DNA of 64,000 nt from Parvularculaceae bacterium (GTDB lineage Bacteria > Pseudomonadota > Alphaproteobacteria > Caulobacterales > Parvularculaceae). Of this stretch, positions 6,841-14,533 are shown piece after piece. Below the pieces are notes generated by a model. It did not search any database, was not told the DNA's origin, and saw nothing but the letters and a program-made list of their open reading frames with translations. How positions within the stretch are numbered: position 1 is the stretch's first letter; every line of letters begins with the position of its first letter. Made by a program: the position numbers and the translations under genes. The stretch is from positions 868,001-932,000 of the forward strand of contig JAJFFV010000006.1 of the NCBI GenBank assembly GCA_021776475.1, written 5' to 3'.

Positions 6841-7512
6841 TTAGTCTGCGGTTAGCACAACAAATCCCTGCCGTTCGCTAACCACATCGCCGCGCATATT
6901 ATGCAACAGGGTTTCGAGAAAGCCGGGGCACTGATGATAAGCGAAAATGGAAGAATTTGTGTCGATAAGACCGGGTGAATTCATGAACAAGGGCAGTTCC
7001 GCTTTGAAATACCGCATGGCGCTTTCCAGCATATCAGATGTGATTTCATCGGGGTGCGCTACTTGCCCATCTAACACCCATTTTGATGTTTCGAGGCACC
7101 CTTGATGAAAATCGCTATCGGCGCAGCAAAGGGTATCAACGTTATCCAAAAGGCCTCTGTATGCGACGTTCGTTTCAAGTGACGCGGAACACAGGATCAA
7201 ATCCTGAAATGTGTCTGGATCGCAATCGGCTGCTGCGAGGCCCCGCCGGATTTTGTTGAGCAGCCACCTTGCCTGTCGCCCGGCCTTCTTTCGAGCTCGA
7301 TCAGGTGGATACCCTATCGCTTCCAAGGTGAAGCGTGATGGACCATCCGGCACATAGACATGAAACGCGTTGAAGTTTGCCTTCGCCCAGACGATAAGCG
7401 CCGCGATTTTTTCCTCAGAAAAGTAGCTGTTAAACGGGCTGATGCCGATGACAGCATGCTCGCGCGCGGCAAGTATCTCCTCGCAGGCGCGAGTAACGGG
7501 TTTTTCAAACAT
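6841..7512 (-). CDS. tRNA-dependent cyclodipeptide synthase (NYH subfamily)
   Basis: A 223-residue protein that aligns along its length with AlbC. CDPSs take amino acids from two aminoacyl-tRNAs and form a diketopiperazine. HAVIGISPFNSYFS carries the acyl-accepting Ser25 and Asn28. MRYFKAELPLFMNSPG carries Tyr168 and the catalytic Glu172, and SSIFAYH carries Tyr192-His193. Asn28, Tyr192 and His193 place it in the NYH subfamily. ATG 7512 is chosen because TGAGGA lies just upstream; ATG 7518 and 7524 are alternatives. No cyclodipeptide oxidase, P450 or methyltransferase is next to it. It follows the exported Cys/His-rich protein and the 22-codon ORF, apparently in one unit read from P4. The product amino acids cannot be predicted here. 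Confidence 0.9.
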   Translation of the reverse strand: MFEKPVTRACEEILAAREHAVIGISPFNSYFSEEKIAALIVWAKANFNAFHVYVPDGPSRFTLEAIGYPPDRARKKAGRQARWLLNKIRRGLAAADCDPDTFQDLILCSASLETNVAYRGLLDNVDTLCCADSDFHQGCLETSKWVLDGQVAHPDEITSDMLESAMRYFKAELPLFMNSPGLIDTNSSIFAYHQCPGFLETLLHNMRGDVVSERQGFVVLTAD

Positions 7513-7520
7513 ACCCATCC

Positions 7521-7589
7521 TCATTTATTGTGTTGAATCTCGTATTGATGATGCGGCGCATAGCCATGTGGTCCGCCCATGAAGGTCAT
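7521..7589 (-). CDS. Possible 22-residue His-rich peptide upstream of CDPS
   Basis: ATG 7589 opens 22 codons reading MTFMGGPHGYAPHHQYEIQH then NK. The TGA stop (7523-7521) lies inside the TGAGGA ribosome-binding site of the CDPS gene. It is rich in His and Gly and has four histidines in its second half. There is no clear Shine-Dalgarno site before it, and an in-frame stop lies four codons upstream. It may be a small protein, a leader that couples translation to CDPS, or chance. Confidence 0.35.
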   Translation of the reverse strand: MTFMGGPHGYAPHHQYEIQHNK

Positions 7590-7623
7590 GGGATGACTGG
7601 CTTATTTACCCGCTTATTTGATT

Positions 7624-7983
7624 TCAGATGCGAGGGGGGTCTAACGCCGGTTTGATGACCCGCGAACTGCTAGTGGTTGAAAAACCATCAAACTTGTCCG
7701 CTGCAGGCTTGGCGGCCAAAGCGTGGGTATATGTCTCCATCACTTTGCATGACACGCATGATACTGAAGGATCGTCACCGCAATCCTCACTGTCTTCTTC
7801 AGGCGGCGTTACCTCGTGATGACCGCACCCTGACTTAGGCGCGGATTGAATTTCTTCCGTCATTGTAGATGCGCCAATGACGGGCACGCTCAATATCGGT
7901 GCGCCAACAGCGACCGTCGACCAGACAAAAGCCGCAGTCGCAATCCACAAAACTAGTTTATGTGTTGCAGGTTTAAGTGTCAT
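7624..7983 (-). CDS. Small exported Cys/His-rich protein
   Basis: A 119-residue protein with a signal peptide (HKLVLWIATAAFVWSTVAVGA). The mature part holds SGCGHHEVTPPEEDSEDCG and PSVSCVSCKVMETYTHAL, giving four cysteines and several histidines among acidic residues, as expected of a periplasmic soft-metal binder. ATG 7983 is preceded by GGAGAG, but this overlaps the -10 of P4, so the transcript may be almost leaderless. The frame is open to 8001, but that ATG is inside the promoter. It begins the unit that leads to the cyclodipeptide synthase. I do not recognise a named family. Confidence 0.65.
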   Translation of the reverse strand: MTLKPATHKLVLWIATAAFVWSTVAVGAPILSVPVIGASTMTEEIQSAPKSGCGHHEVTPPEEDSEDCGDDPSVSCVSCKVMETYTHALAAKPAADKFDGFSTTSSSRVIKPALDPPRI

Positions 7984-7991
7984 TGCTGCTC

Positions 7992-8022
7992 TCCATAGCA
8001 TCTGTAGCAGCTACAGGAACAA
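7992..8022 (-). promoter_or_regulatory. MerR-type promoter-operator P4
   Basis: Minus strand: -35 TTGTTC (8022-8017), a 19-bp spacer with CTGTAG-CTG-CTACAG, and -10 TATGGA (7997-7992). Architecture and dyad match P1 to P3. It points at the exported Cys/His-rich protein and, through it, the cyclodipeptide synthase. The start point should fall near 7985, only a few bases before ATG 7983. Confidence 0.83.
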
Positions 8023-8525
8023 GATAAAAAGGGCGCAGAATTCTAACATTGTTGTGAGATAGACAGGCAAATTTTCTGTTCATTTCGGGATGGCCTGCGT
8101 CAACAGTGAGCATCTATTGCCGATCAGAAAGGCAGGCCGTTACCGGAGATCCCTGACACTGCGGGCGTGTGTTTTATTTTCATCAAACGCTGGCTTTAGT
8201 TAAGAACTTTTCTTTCCGTGATATTCTCGCAAGCCACTAAGCAAATGAAATCGTGTTTCGACGCAGCAGCGCCGTAACGCAAATCATTGTCGTGAGTGGT
8301 ATTGGATTCTCGTTACGCAATTTGACAATTACGTTCGAATTTTCCGCTGAAAAATTGAGCTGAACGCTTTCAAGCTCGCGGTTGAAAAATAAATCGCAAA
8401 AACAAATAGTGAACTTAGCCGTCATTGAAGTGAGTTTCTATAGTACCCCCATAGTACCCCGGCCAAAATCGACAAATCTGATAACGTTGACTTATGCCAT
8501 AACCAACTGGTTTTATTGGTTAAAA
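8023..8525. other. Intergenic stretch between mer island and tRNA-Asp
   Basis: About 500 bases with no convincing gene. A 62-codon open frame on the minus strand (8237-8425) has no clear ribosome-binding site and no family resemblance. A near-tandem ATAGTACCCC pair occurs at about 8442-8461. A weak hairpin (AACCAA/TTGGTT) lies just 3' of the tRNA. If the island integrated at the tRNA, one junction would be expected here; no integrase was seen. Confidence 0.5.
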
Positions 8526-8602
8526 TGGCGCGAGTGACGGGACTCGAACCCGCGACCTCCGGCGTGACAGGCCGGCACTCTAACCAGCTGAGCTACACCC
8601 GC
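8526..8602 (-). tRNA. tRNA-Asp (GTC)
   Basis: The minus strand folds as a 77-base cloverleaf including an encoded CCA (8528-8526). The acceptor GCGGGTG pairs with CACTCGC, with one G-T pair. The D arm has GCTC and the loop AGCTGGTTA. The anticodon arm GCCGGCCTGTCACGCCGG exposes GTC. The T arm is GCGGG-TTCGAGT-CCCGT, and the discriminator is G. The 3' end faces the mercury island. Confidence 0.97.
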
Positions 8603-8690
8603 GCATTGCCGTCTCCGACAGAAAGCGTTTCCTAGGGCCGGGTGCGAAAGAGGTCAAGAACAAACCCGCACCCGCCCGGCAAAATCTTGG

Positions 8691-9731
8691 CTAAGCAGTA
8701 TCAGGCCCGATTCGGATAACGACCTTTCCAGTATTGTCACCGCTGAACAGGCCGGCAAAAGCTTCCGGCGCCGCCTCCAGGCCCTCATAAACTGTCTCAC
8801 GGAACAGGATTTTCCCGCTCGCGAGCCACGGGCCCATCTCGCCAATGAACTCCGTCATCAGGTTCATGTAATTGGAGACGATGAAACCCTTCATCAGGAT
8901 GCCGCGGCCAATCAGATTAGTCATATTGTTAGGCCCCGGCTCCGGCACAGTATTATTGTATTGTGAAATCATACCACACAAAGATATGCGCCCGCCAAAT
9001 CCGATATTGTTGAGAAGCGCTTCAAGCTGAAATCCGCCAACATTTTCAAAGTAGGTGTCGATCCCGCCGGGCGCCTGTTTCGAGAGGAATTTTGTCAGCG
9101 CGCCCGAGGACCCTTTAAATTCATTGTAGTTGTATACAACATCGACGCCGAGGTCTGACTTCAACCAATCACACTTTTCTTTAGAGCCGGCAGAGCCGAT
9201 CACTTTGCAGCCCTTGAGCTTGCCAATCTGACATACCAGCGAGCCGACCGCGCCGGCAGCGCCGGTCACCATCATTGTCTCGCCCTCTTTCGGCTTCAAG
9301 ATCTGCGTCACACCGGCCCACGCCGTCATGCCAGGCATACCGAGCACACCGAGATAGGCCGAGAGCGGCGCCATACCCGGGTCAACCTTTTGATACCCCT
9401 CAGCGGCGCCCGTATAATATTCCCGCCAGCCACCGTTAAACCCGACAACATAATCGCCCTTGGTAAACTTGTCGGACTTCGATTTTACCACCTGACCGAC
9501 GGCGCCGCCGTCAAGTGGCTCCCCCAACTGAAACGGCGGAATGTAGCTTTTCACGTCAGGCCGCATCCGCCCACGCATATAGGGGTCAACTGTCATCCAG
9601 ACGATCCGGATAAGGATTTCCCCATCTCCTGGCTCTCGCACATCCACCTCTCTCATTTCATAAAGGTCGGTGGTGGGCTTGCCTTTCGGGTATTTTTTCA
9701 AATGCAGCTCGCGAGATTTGAGGCCTGTCAT
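8691..9731 (-). CDS. NADP-dependent MDR oxidoreductase (PTGR/CurA-like)
   Basis: A 346-residue zinc-independent member of the medium-chain dehydrogenase/reductase family, like prostaglandin reductase and CurA, which reduce the double bond of alpha,beta-unsaturated carbonyls with NADPH. VDPYMRGRM near the N-terminus and VTGAAGAVGSLVCQIGKLKGCKVIG (the nucleotide-binding AAGAVG region) are diagnostic, followed by YFENVGG. The start at 9731 gives the usual N-terminus and has AAAGGA upstream; the frame is open to 9794. It is last in a minus-strand group with a small membrane protein and a hydrolase. Confidence 0.88.
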   Translation of the reverse strand: MTGLKSRELHLKKYPKGKPTTDLYEMREVDVREPGDGEILIRIVWMTVDPYMRGRMRPDVKSYIPPFQLGEPLDGGAVGQVVKSKSDKFTKGDYVVGFNGGWREYYTGAAEGYQKVDPGMAPLSAYLGVLGMPGMTAWAGVTQILKPKEGETMMVTGAAGAVGSLVCQIGKLKGCKVIGSAGSKEKCDWLKSDLGVDVVYNYNEFKGSSGALTKFLSKQAPGGIDTYFENVGGFQLEALLNNIGFGGRISLCGMISQYNNTVPEPGPNNMTNLIGRGILMKGFIVSNYMNLMTEFIGEMGPWLASGKILFRETVYEGLEAAPEAFAGLFSGDNTGKVVIRIGPDTA

Positions 9732-9827
9732 GGAGGATATCCTTTGTTGGAGGTTAGTAAGGAACTTAGAGCGCCAACCTCGCGCCACAAGCAAAAGCTG
9801 CAGTTCGCAAGATTAAAGCGCTGGTCG

Positions 9828-10073
9828 TCAGTCTTTCTTTTCCCGTAACTCGGTTAGAGCGATCAGTGTCAATGTCGGCACAAAGCCATCAACTTGATCG
9901 GACAAATCAGCCACTTCCCACAACTGAAACAGGCCCTTCCAGCCAAACATCGAGAAACCGATCAGTACCAGAATCATATCCATTGCCGTGCCGAAGCCGA
10001 GAATACGCCCGACGGTAAAATCGGCAATATCAAGAATAATCGCCGCAATCAGCTTCACGTAGGCTGGCTTCAT
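9828..10073 (-). CDS. Small membrane protein
   Basis: An 81-residue protein with two hydrophobic segments (YVKLIAAIILDIADFTVG and TAMDMILVLIGFSMFGWKG). ATG 10073 has GAGGGG seven bases upstream. An in-frame ATG at 10088 overlaps the stop of the preceding hydrolase gene (ATGA) and could be a coupled start. Small two-helix proteins of this kind are common in alphaproteobacteria; the function is unknown. Confidence 0.65.
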   Translation of the reverse strand: MKPAYVKLIAAIILDIADFTVGRILGFGTAMDMILVLIGFSMFGWKGLFQLWEVADLSDQVDGFVPTLTLIALTELREKKD

Positions 10074-10084
10074 GTTTTGTCCCC

Positions 10085-11029
10085 TCATTCCTCAAGGAAT
10101 GATTTCACATCCTTGATAAAGGCGTCAAATGCATCGTGATGGAACCAGTGACCTGCATCCGGATAGTTGACCAGTCGCGCATCTTTAAACACCTTGATAC
10201 GTCCATCGGCTATCGGATCGGAAGCCCAGCTCTGCTCACCGCGCATCAACAGGACCGGACACTCGATGCTCTCGTAAAGCCGGCTGTATTCGTCAGGTGA
10301 GGTCAAAGAAGGCGGCGGAAAGAACCCGAACCTTGCATCATGTTTCCAGCCCCAACCATCCGGATACTGGCGGGCTGCATGGAGCGCTAGATGACGCGCC
10401 TGCTCCGGCTGCAGATTTTTGTGCACGCTGGCCATCCGCGCGACCATCTCTTCCGGGCCCTGAAAGCGCCAGTGCTGTTTCCTTTCGCCAGCAAGGCGCC
10501 GGTCAAGCCAGCTGCGCAAACGCTCGCCTGCCGGTTTCGCCATGAACGCATCGTACATTTTTGAAGACGAGCCGAGACCCTCCATAGAAACAAGCCGCGA
10601 AACTTTTTCCGGGAACGCGGCCGCATAATAAAGAACGATATTGCCGCCCATGGAATGGCCGACAAGAGCGAGTGGCGTCGAAAAGCCCTCCGCCTCAAGA
10701 TGATCCATAAGGAAAGCAAAATCCGACACGAACAGTTCGCTGGCATACCCACCACCGGCGGAACGTCCGCTGTCGCCATGTCCACGCATATCCGGTGTGA
10801 TAAGGCAATACTCGCCAATCAGCGCTGCAACCGTCCAGTCCCAGTTGCGAGAATGGTCCTTGCCGCCATGCACAAGCACGACCGGTTGTTTTGTCCGATC
10901 GCCCCAAACGAGGTAGCTGATCTCGATATCGCCCACAGGGCAGACAAATCGCTGCGGCTCTGCGTCAATAATACGTTGTATCTCTATGGTTTCCGGCGAA
11001 AAAACCTGGCTCGGTCGTTCAATACTCAT
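10085..11029 (-). CDS. Alpha/beta hydrolase
   Basis: A 314-residue cytoplasmic alpha/beta-hydrolase-fold enzyme. VVLVHGGKDHS forms the oxyanion-hole region, and ALVGHSMGGN holds the nucleophile Ser126. RGHGDSGRS follows strand 4, and the C-terminal DAGHWFHHDAF supplies the histidine. The family includes esterases, epoxide hydrolases and haloalkane dehalogenases; the substrate cannot be fixed. It leads the small operon with the membrane protein and the MDR reductase. The start at 11029 lacks a strong ribosome-binding site. Confidence 0.85.
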   Translation of the reverse strand: MSIERPSQVFSPETIEIQRIIDAEPQRFVCPVGDIEISYLVWGDRTKQPVVLVHGGKDHSRNWDWTVAALIGEYCLITPDMRGHGDSGRSAGGGYASELFVSDFAFLMDHLEAEGFSTPLALVGHSMGGNIVLYYAAAFPEKVSRLVSMEGLGSSSKMYDAFMAKPAGERLRSWLDRRLAGERKQHWRFQGPEEMVARMASVHKNLQPEQARHLALHAARQYPDGWGWKHDARFGFFPPPSLTSPDEYSRLYESIECPVLLMRGEQSWASDPIADGRIKVFKDARLVNYPDAGHWFHHDAFDAFIKDVKSFLEE

Positions 11030-11364
11030 AAATGTGGCAATGCCAGATCATGGACCACTTGTCCCGCACCGATAGCAGTTCGCACCGCAATCCGTGGCGC
11101 AAATATCACGGGAAAGCCATGAATTGCCTTTTGGGCCGGTAAGGTGTTTGACTAAGTGAGCGAACTTCCTTATTGCGCTGCAAAATACTATAGTTTGGCG
11201 TCGCCAGGAATTCTCCCTCTCTTCGGTAAATAAAACGGTCGCCGAACCGGTGACTAAAGGGCAATCACCTTATATGACGAACTGGCGTATCGCTTGCATC
11301 CTCGAAGAACGACACGTTTGGGCGCAGTTACAGCGACGTATCATTAGCAACCAACAGAGTTTTC
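11030..11364. other. Divergent intergenic region upstream of rhlE
   Basis: 335 bases between the divergent hydrolase and rhlE genes. It must carry both promoters and probably a long rhlE leader, as is common for cold- and growth-regulated DEAD-box genes. A CGGT-rich inverted repeat (around 11,225-11,250) is visible. I see no gene or RNA element. Confidence 0.4.
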
Positions 11365-12753
11365 ATGCGTTTTGAAGATCTTGGCCTTGAGCCAAAAATT
11401 CTGCAGGCCTTACAGGAAGCCGGATATGACATTCCGACTCCTATACAGGCCGAAGCCATTCCGGAGGCCCTGAAAGGCCGTGATGTCTTGGGTATTGCCC
11501 AGACGGGCACCGGCAAAACGGCCAGCTTCACCCTGCCGATGATCGATCGCCTGTCCAAGGGCAGAGCGAAAGCGCGTATGCCGCGCTCGCTAGTCCTCGC
11601 ACCAACCCGCGAACTCGCGGCACAGGTGTCGGAAAGCTTTGAGACTTACGGCAAATACCACAAACTGACGATGGCACTTCTCATTGGCGGTGTGTCTTTC
11701 GGTGATCAAGATGCCAAACTCGCCCGCGGCGTCGATGTATTAATCGCAACACCTGGCCGCCTTCTCGATCATTTTGAACGTGGCAAACTTCTCCTGACCG
11801 GCGTTCAGGTGATGGTGGTCGATGAAGCTGACCGGATGCTTGATATGGGCTTTATCCCGGACATTGAGCGTATCTTCAAGTTGACCCCGTTTACGCGTCA
11901 GACCCTGTTTTTCTCGGCGACGATGCCGCCTGAAATCCAGCGTATCACGGACCAATTTCTGTCAGCGCCGGCTCGAATCGAAGTCTCCCGACCGGCTACC
12001 ACAGCTGAAAATATTTCTCAGCACATCGTCCGCCTGCCCTCCGGCAATGACAGTCTAAAGCGCGCGACCTTGCGCAAGCTCATCCTCGACACAAAAGTCA
12101 AAAACGGCATCATCTTCTGTAACCGGAAGAAGAATGTAGACGTCGTCGCGACCTCTCTACAAAAGCATAAATTTGACGCAAGACCAATTCACGGTGATCT
12201 CCCACAGGCGTACCGCACGGAAACGCTTCAAAAATTTCGCGATGGCGAGATCGAATTGCTGGTCGCCTCGGATGTCGCAGCCCGTGGTCTTGATATCCCG
12301 GATGTCTCCCACATCTTCAATTACGACGTGCCGGTCCACGCTGATGACTACGTCCACCGAATCGGGCGCACGGGCCGCGCTGGTCGCTCCGGTCACGCTT
12401 ATATGCTGGTGACACCGGCCGACGACAAAGCGATGGCGGCCGTTCTCAAAACAACCGGACTGGACAACATCGAAGCGGTCGACATGGGTGACTTTTTTGA
12501 TCAGGAACAGGCGAACGCAAGGGCACGCGGCCGTGGCAGACCAACCCGATCCAACGAGTCGAAATCATCGAGATCTTCTGACTCAAAATCGACGCGCTCA
12601 ACCACCGAGTCAAAGGCACCAAGATCTGATGATACCAGACCATCAAACCCGAAGCCGGTGAGAGATGACAAACGAGGCGGCCGGGATCGTGGCGAAAAAA
12701 CCGTCGGGCTCGGCGATCATGTACCGGCATTCCTCCAGCGCAACGGCGTCTGA
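11365..12753 (+). CDS. rhlE: DEAD-box RNA helicase RhlE
   Basis: A 462-residue ATP-dependent RNA helicase acting in ribosome assembly and RNA turnover. The motifs appear in order: Q motif (PTPIQ), Walker A AQTGTGKT (45-52), PTRELA, TPGR, DEAD (153-156), SAT in FFSATMP, and in the second domain ARGLDIP and HRIGRTGRAG. The last 80 residues are a disordered, Ser/Arg/Lys-rich tail, typical of the RhlE subfamily, that probably binds RNA. It is transcribed alone. Confidence 0.92.
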   Translation: MRFEDLGLEPKILQALQEAGYDIPTPIQAEAIPEALKGRDVLGIAQTGTGKTASFTLPMIDRLSKGRAKARMPRSLVLAPTRELAAQVSESFETYGKYHKLTMALLIGGVSFGDQDAKLARGVDVLIATPGRLLDHFERGKLLLTGVQVMVVDEADRMLDMGFIPDIERIFKLTPFTRQTLFFSATMPPEIQRITDQFLSAPARIEVSRPATTAENISQHIVRLPSGNDSLKRATLRKLILDTKVKNGIIFCNRKKNVDVVATSLQKHKFDARPIHGDLPQAYRTETLQKFRDGEIELLVASDVAARGLDIPDVSHIFNYDVPVHADDYVHRIGRTGRAGRSGHAYMLVTPADDKAMAAVLKTTGLDNIEAVDMGDFFDQEQANARARGRGRPTRSNESKSSRSSDSKSTRSTTESKAPRSDDTRPSNPKPVRDDKRGGRDRGEKTVGLGDHVPAFLQRNGV

Positions 12754-12873
12754 GTCAGACATAATATCTGCGAAATACTTCCTGTCGCTCCAGTGCCCTG
12801 CTTTGATAGAAGCTGCCATGAATACTTCCCGTTTTGATTGAATCTATGTACCGAATTTTGGTATAAGCCAACC

Positions 12874-13755
12874 ATGACAATTGCAGAAGAAGTTGCCAAT
12901 CAGCACCCGCCCGATATGGCGCCCGACTTCACCGTTCCCCAGCATTGGGAGAACTATACGCCGGTTGAGCACGGCACCTGGGATATCCTCTATGAGCGCC
13001 AGATAAAGCTGTTGCAGGGATATGCAGAGCAGTCGTTCATTGACGGATTGAAGCGTCTCGATCTCGGTCGCGGTGGGATCCCGGAGTTTGATCGTCTCAG
13101 TGACGAGCTAGAAAAACTCACCGGCTGGCGCATCGTCGCCGTCCCCTGCCTGGTACCGGACGATATCTTTTTCGAACATCTCGCCAATCGCCGGTTCCCG
13201 GCTGGTAACTTCATCCGAAAGCGCGATCAGCTCGATTATATTCAGGAGCCGGATGTTTTTCATGATATTTTCGGGCATGTCCCGCTCCTCGCGAACCCGG
13301 TCTTTGCCAATTACATGGAAGCCTATGGCAAAGGTGGCCTGCGCTCGCTGAATTATGACTGCCTTAAAAATCTGGCAGCGCTCTATTGGTACACAGTAGA
13401 ATTTGGATTGATCCATACAGATAAAGGCATGCGCATTTACGGCGCCGGCATCGTCTCTTCAGCCGCCGAAACCCGATTTTCACTCGAGGACAATTCACCC
13501 AATAGGTTGAAATTTGACCTTGAGCGCGTTATGCGCACGGAATATCGGATAGACGATTTCCAACAGTCTTATTTTGTCATCGATTCCTATGAAAGCCTGT
13601 TCCGCGCAACCGTTGATACAGATTTCGGCCCGCTCTACGAAAACCTACCCGGTATGGCGCGCTTCCCGGTAGAACACATCGAGAATCAGGCAGAAGTCAT
13701 CCATACAGGGACGCAGAGCTACGCGGCAAAAGGCGGAAGGTTCGCAGCGGAGTAA
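12874..13755 (+). CDS. phhA: Phenylalanine 4-monooxygenase
   Basis: A 293-residue non-haem iron, pterin-dependent hydroxylase converting phenylalanine to tyrosine. VFHDIFGHVPLLANP gives His130 and His135, and TVEFG gives Glu176, together the iron-binding facial triad. Length and sequence match the bacterial single-domain enzymes. The start at 12874 (MTIAEE) is preferred over an upstream TTG at 12838. No pterin dehydratase gene is next to it. It supports phenylalanine breakdown. Confidence 0.95.
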   Translation: MTIAEEVANQHPPDMAPDFTVPQHWENYTPVEHGTWDILYERQIKLLQGYAEQSFIDGLKRLDLGRGGIPEFDRLSDELEKLTGWRIVAVPCLVPDDIFFEHLANRRFPAGNFIRKRDQLDYIQEPDVFHDIFGHVPLLANPVFANYMEAYGKGGLRSLNYDCLKNLAALYWYTVEFGLIHTDKGMRIYGAGIVSSAAETRFSLEDNSPNRLKFDLERVMRTEYRIDDFQQSYFVIDSYESLFRATVDTDFGPLYENLPGMARFPVEHIENQAEVIHTGTQSYAAKGGRFAAE

Positions 13756-13918
13756 CGGAAGCTCAAAATGCGTTTTACCCTTGCGCTCACACTTCTCGGT
13801 GCAGTCTCGATTATGTCGTTTCGGAGTTTTATGAAGAAAAGAGAGAAGCAAACCCGGTCCCAATAGTTTTTTCCAAGTTACCCAGCCAACAAAGCCAACG
13901 CTGCGGAGCGACTTCGTT

Positions 13919-14458
13919 TCAATCCGCCATTTGAAACAACTCAGCAATTTCCTCCAAGGCCTTTGCGTCCATGTTGCTGATCTCTCCTGACGAGACCATC
14001 AAACGCCCAAGATATGCCCAGTAAATAATTGTCGCACGTGTCGCGGCAGTTCTCTTCTTGATGCCTGTCGCTTGAAGCAACTGCTGCAAATAACCCAATC
14101 GCAAAGCATCAACGGCCGAAAGCGCACTGGCAACCCTCCTATCTACCATCGCCCATGCCCTCATTGCCTGCTCGATTTCACCCACTGTTCCCATCGATCG
14201 CAGCATCAGCGACGACAAGCGCACATCTTTCTCTTTCTTGTCGATAGCTCTGATCACCTGCTCTGTCATGCGTTCGCGCCATAACTCAAGCAACTCCTCG
14301 TAAAATGTCTCAACATCTCTGAAATGCCAATAAAAACTGCCCCGTGAAACCCCCAAAGCTTTCGCCATAGTGTCCGCACGCAGTGCCGAATGCCCTGAAG
14401 CAGCAAGCGTAACAAATCCATGCTCAAGCCAGTCACTCTTGTTCAATTTTATCTTCAT
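13919..14458 (-). CDS. TetR-family transcriptional regulator
   Basis: A 179-residue repressor. The helix-turn-helix lies in TMAKALGVSRGSFYWHFRDVETFYEEL (about residues 32-57); the C-terminal domain is helical and variable. ATG 14458 is preferred over an in-frame GTG at 14473, because that GTG lies inside a palindrome that looks like the operator. It is divergent from the small membrane protein at 14534, which is its likely target. The ligand is unknown. Confidence 0.87.
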   Translation of the reverse strand: MKIKLNKSDWLEHGFVTLAASGHSALRADTMAKALGVSRGSFYWHFRDVETFYEELLELWRERMTEQVIRAIDKKEKDVRLSSLMLRSMGTVGEIEQAMRAWAMVDRRVASALSAVDALRLGYLQQLLQATGIKKRTAATRATIIYWAYLGRLMVSSGEISNMDAKALEEIAELFQMAD

Positions 14459-14467
14459 TATACGACC

Positions 14468-14525
14468 ATACACTTGTGTATTGACCTAATGCAATTTGCA
14501 GGCCACCCTCCATACAGATGTATGG
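14468..14525. promoter_or_regulatory. Two palindromic operators for the TetR repressor
   Basis: ATACAC-TT-GTGTAT (14468-14481) sits just before the TetR gene, and CCATAC-AGAT-GTATGG (14510-14525) just before the membrane-protein gene. Both are perfect and share the ATAC/GTAT core. Their position between divergent genes suggests that the TetR protein represses both itself and its neighbour. Confidence 0.65.
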
Positions 14526-14533
14526 AGTAAATT

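Noticed and set aside
8237-8425. 62-codon minus-strand open frame between mer island and tRNA-Asp
   Set aside because: No ribosome-binding site, no recognisable domain, unusual composition; most likely chance.
8442-8461. ATAGTACCCC pair as a mobile-element end or CRISPR remnant
   Set aside because: Only two short, adjacent copies, with no spacer pattern, transposase or target duplication.
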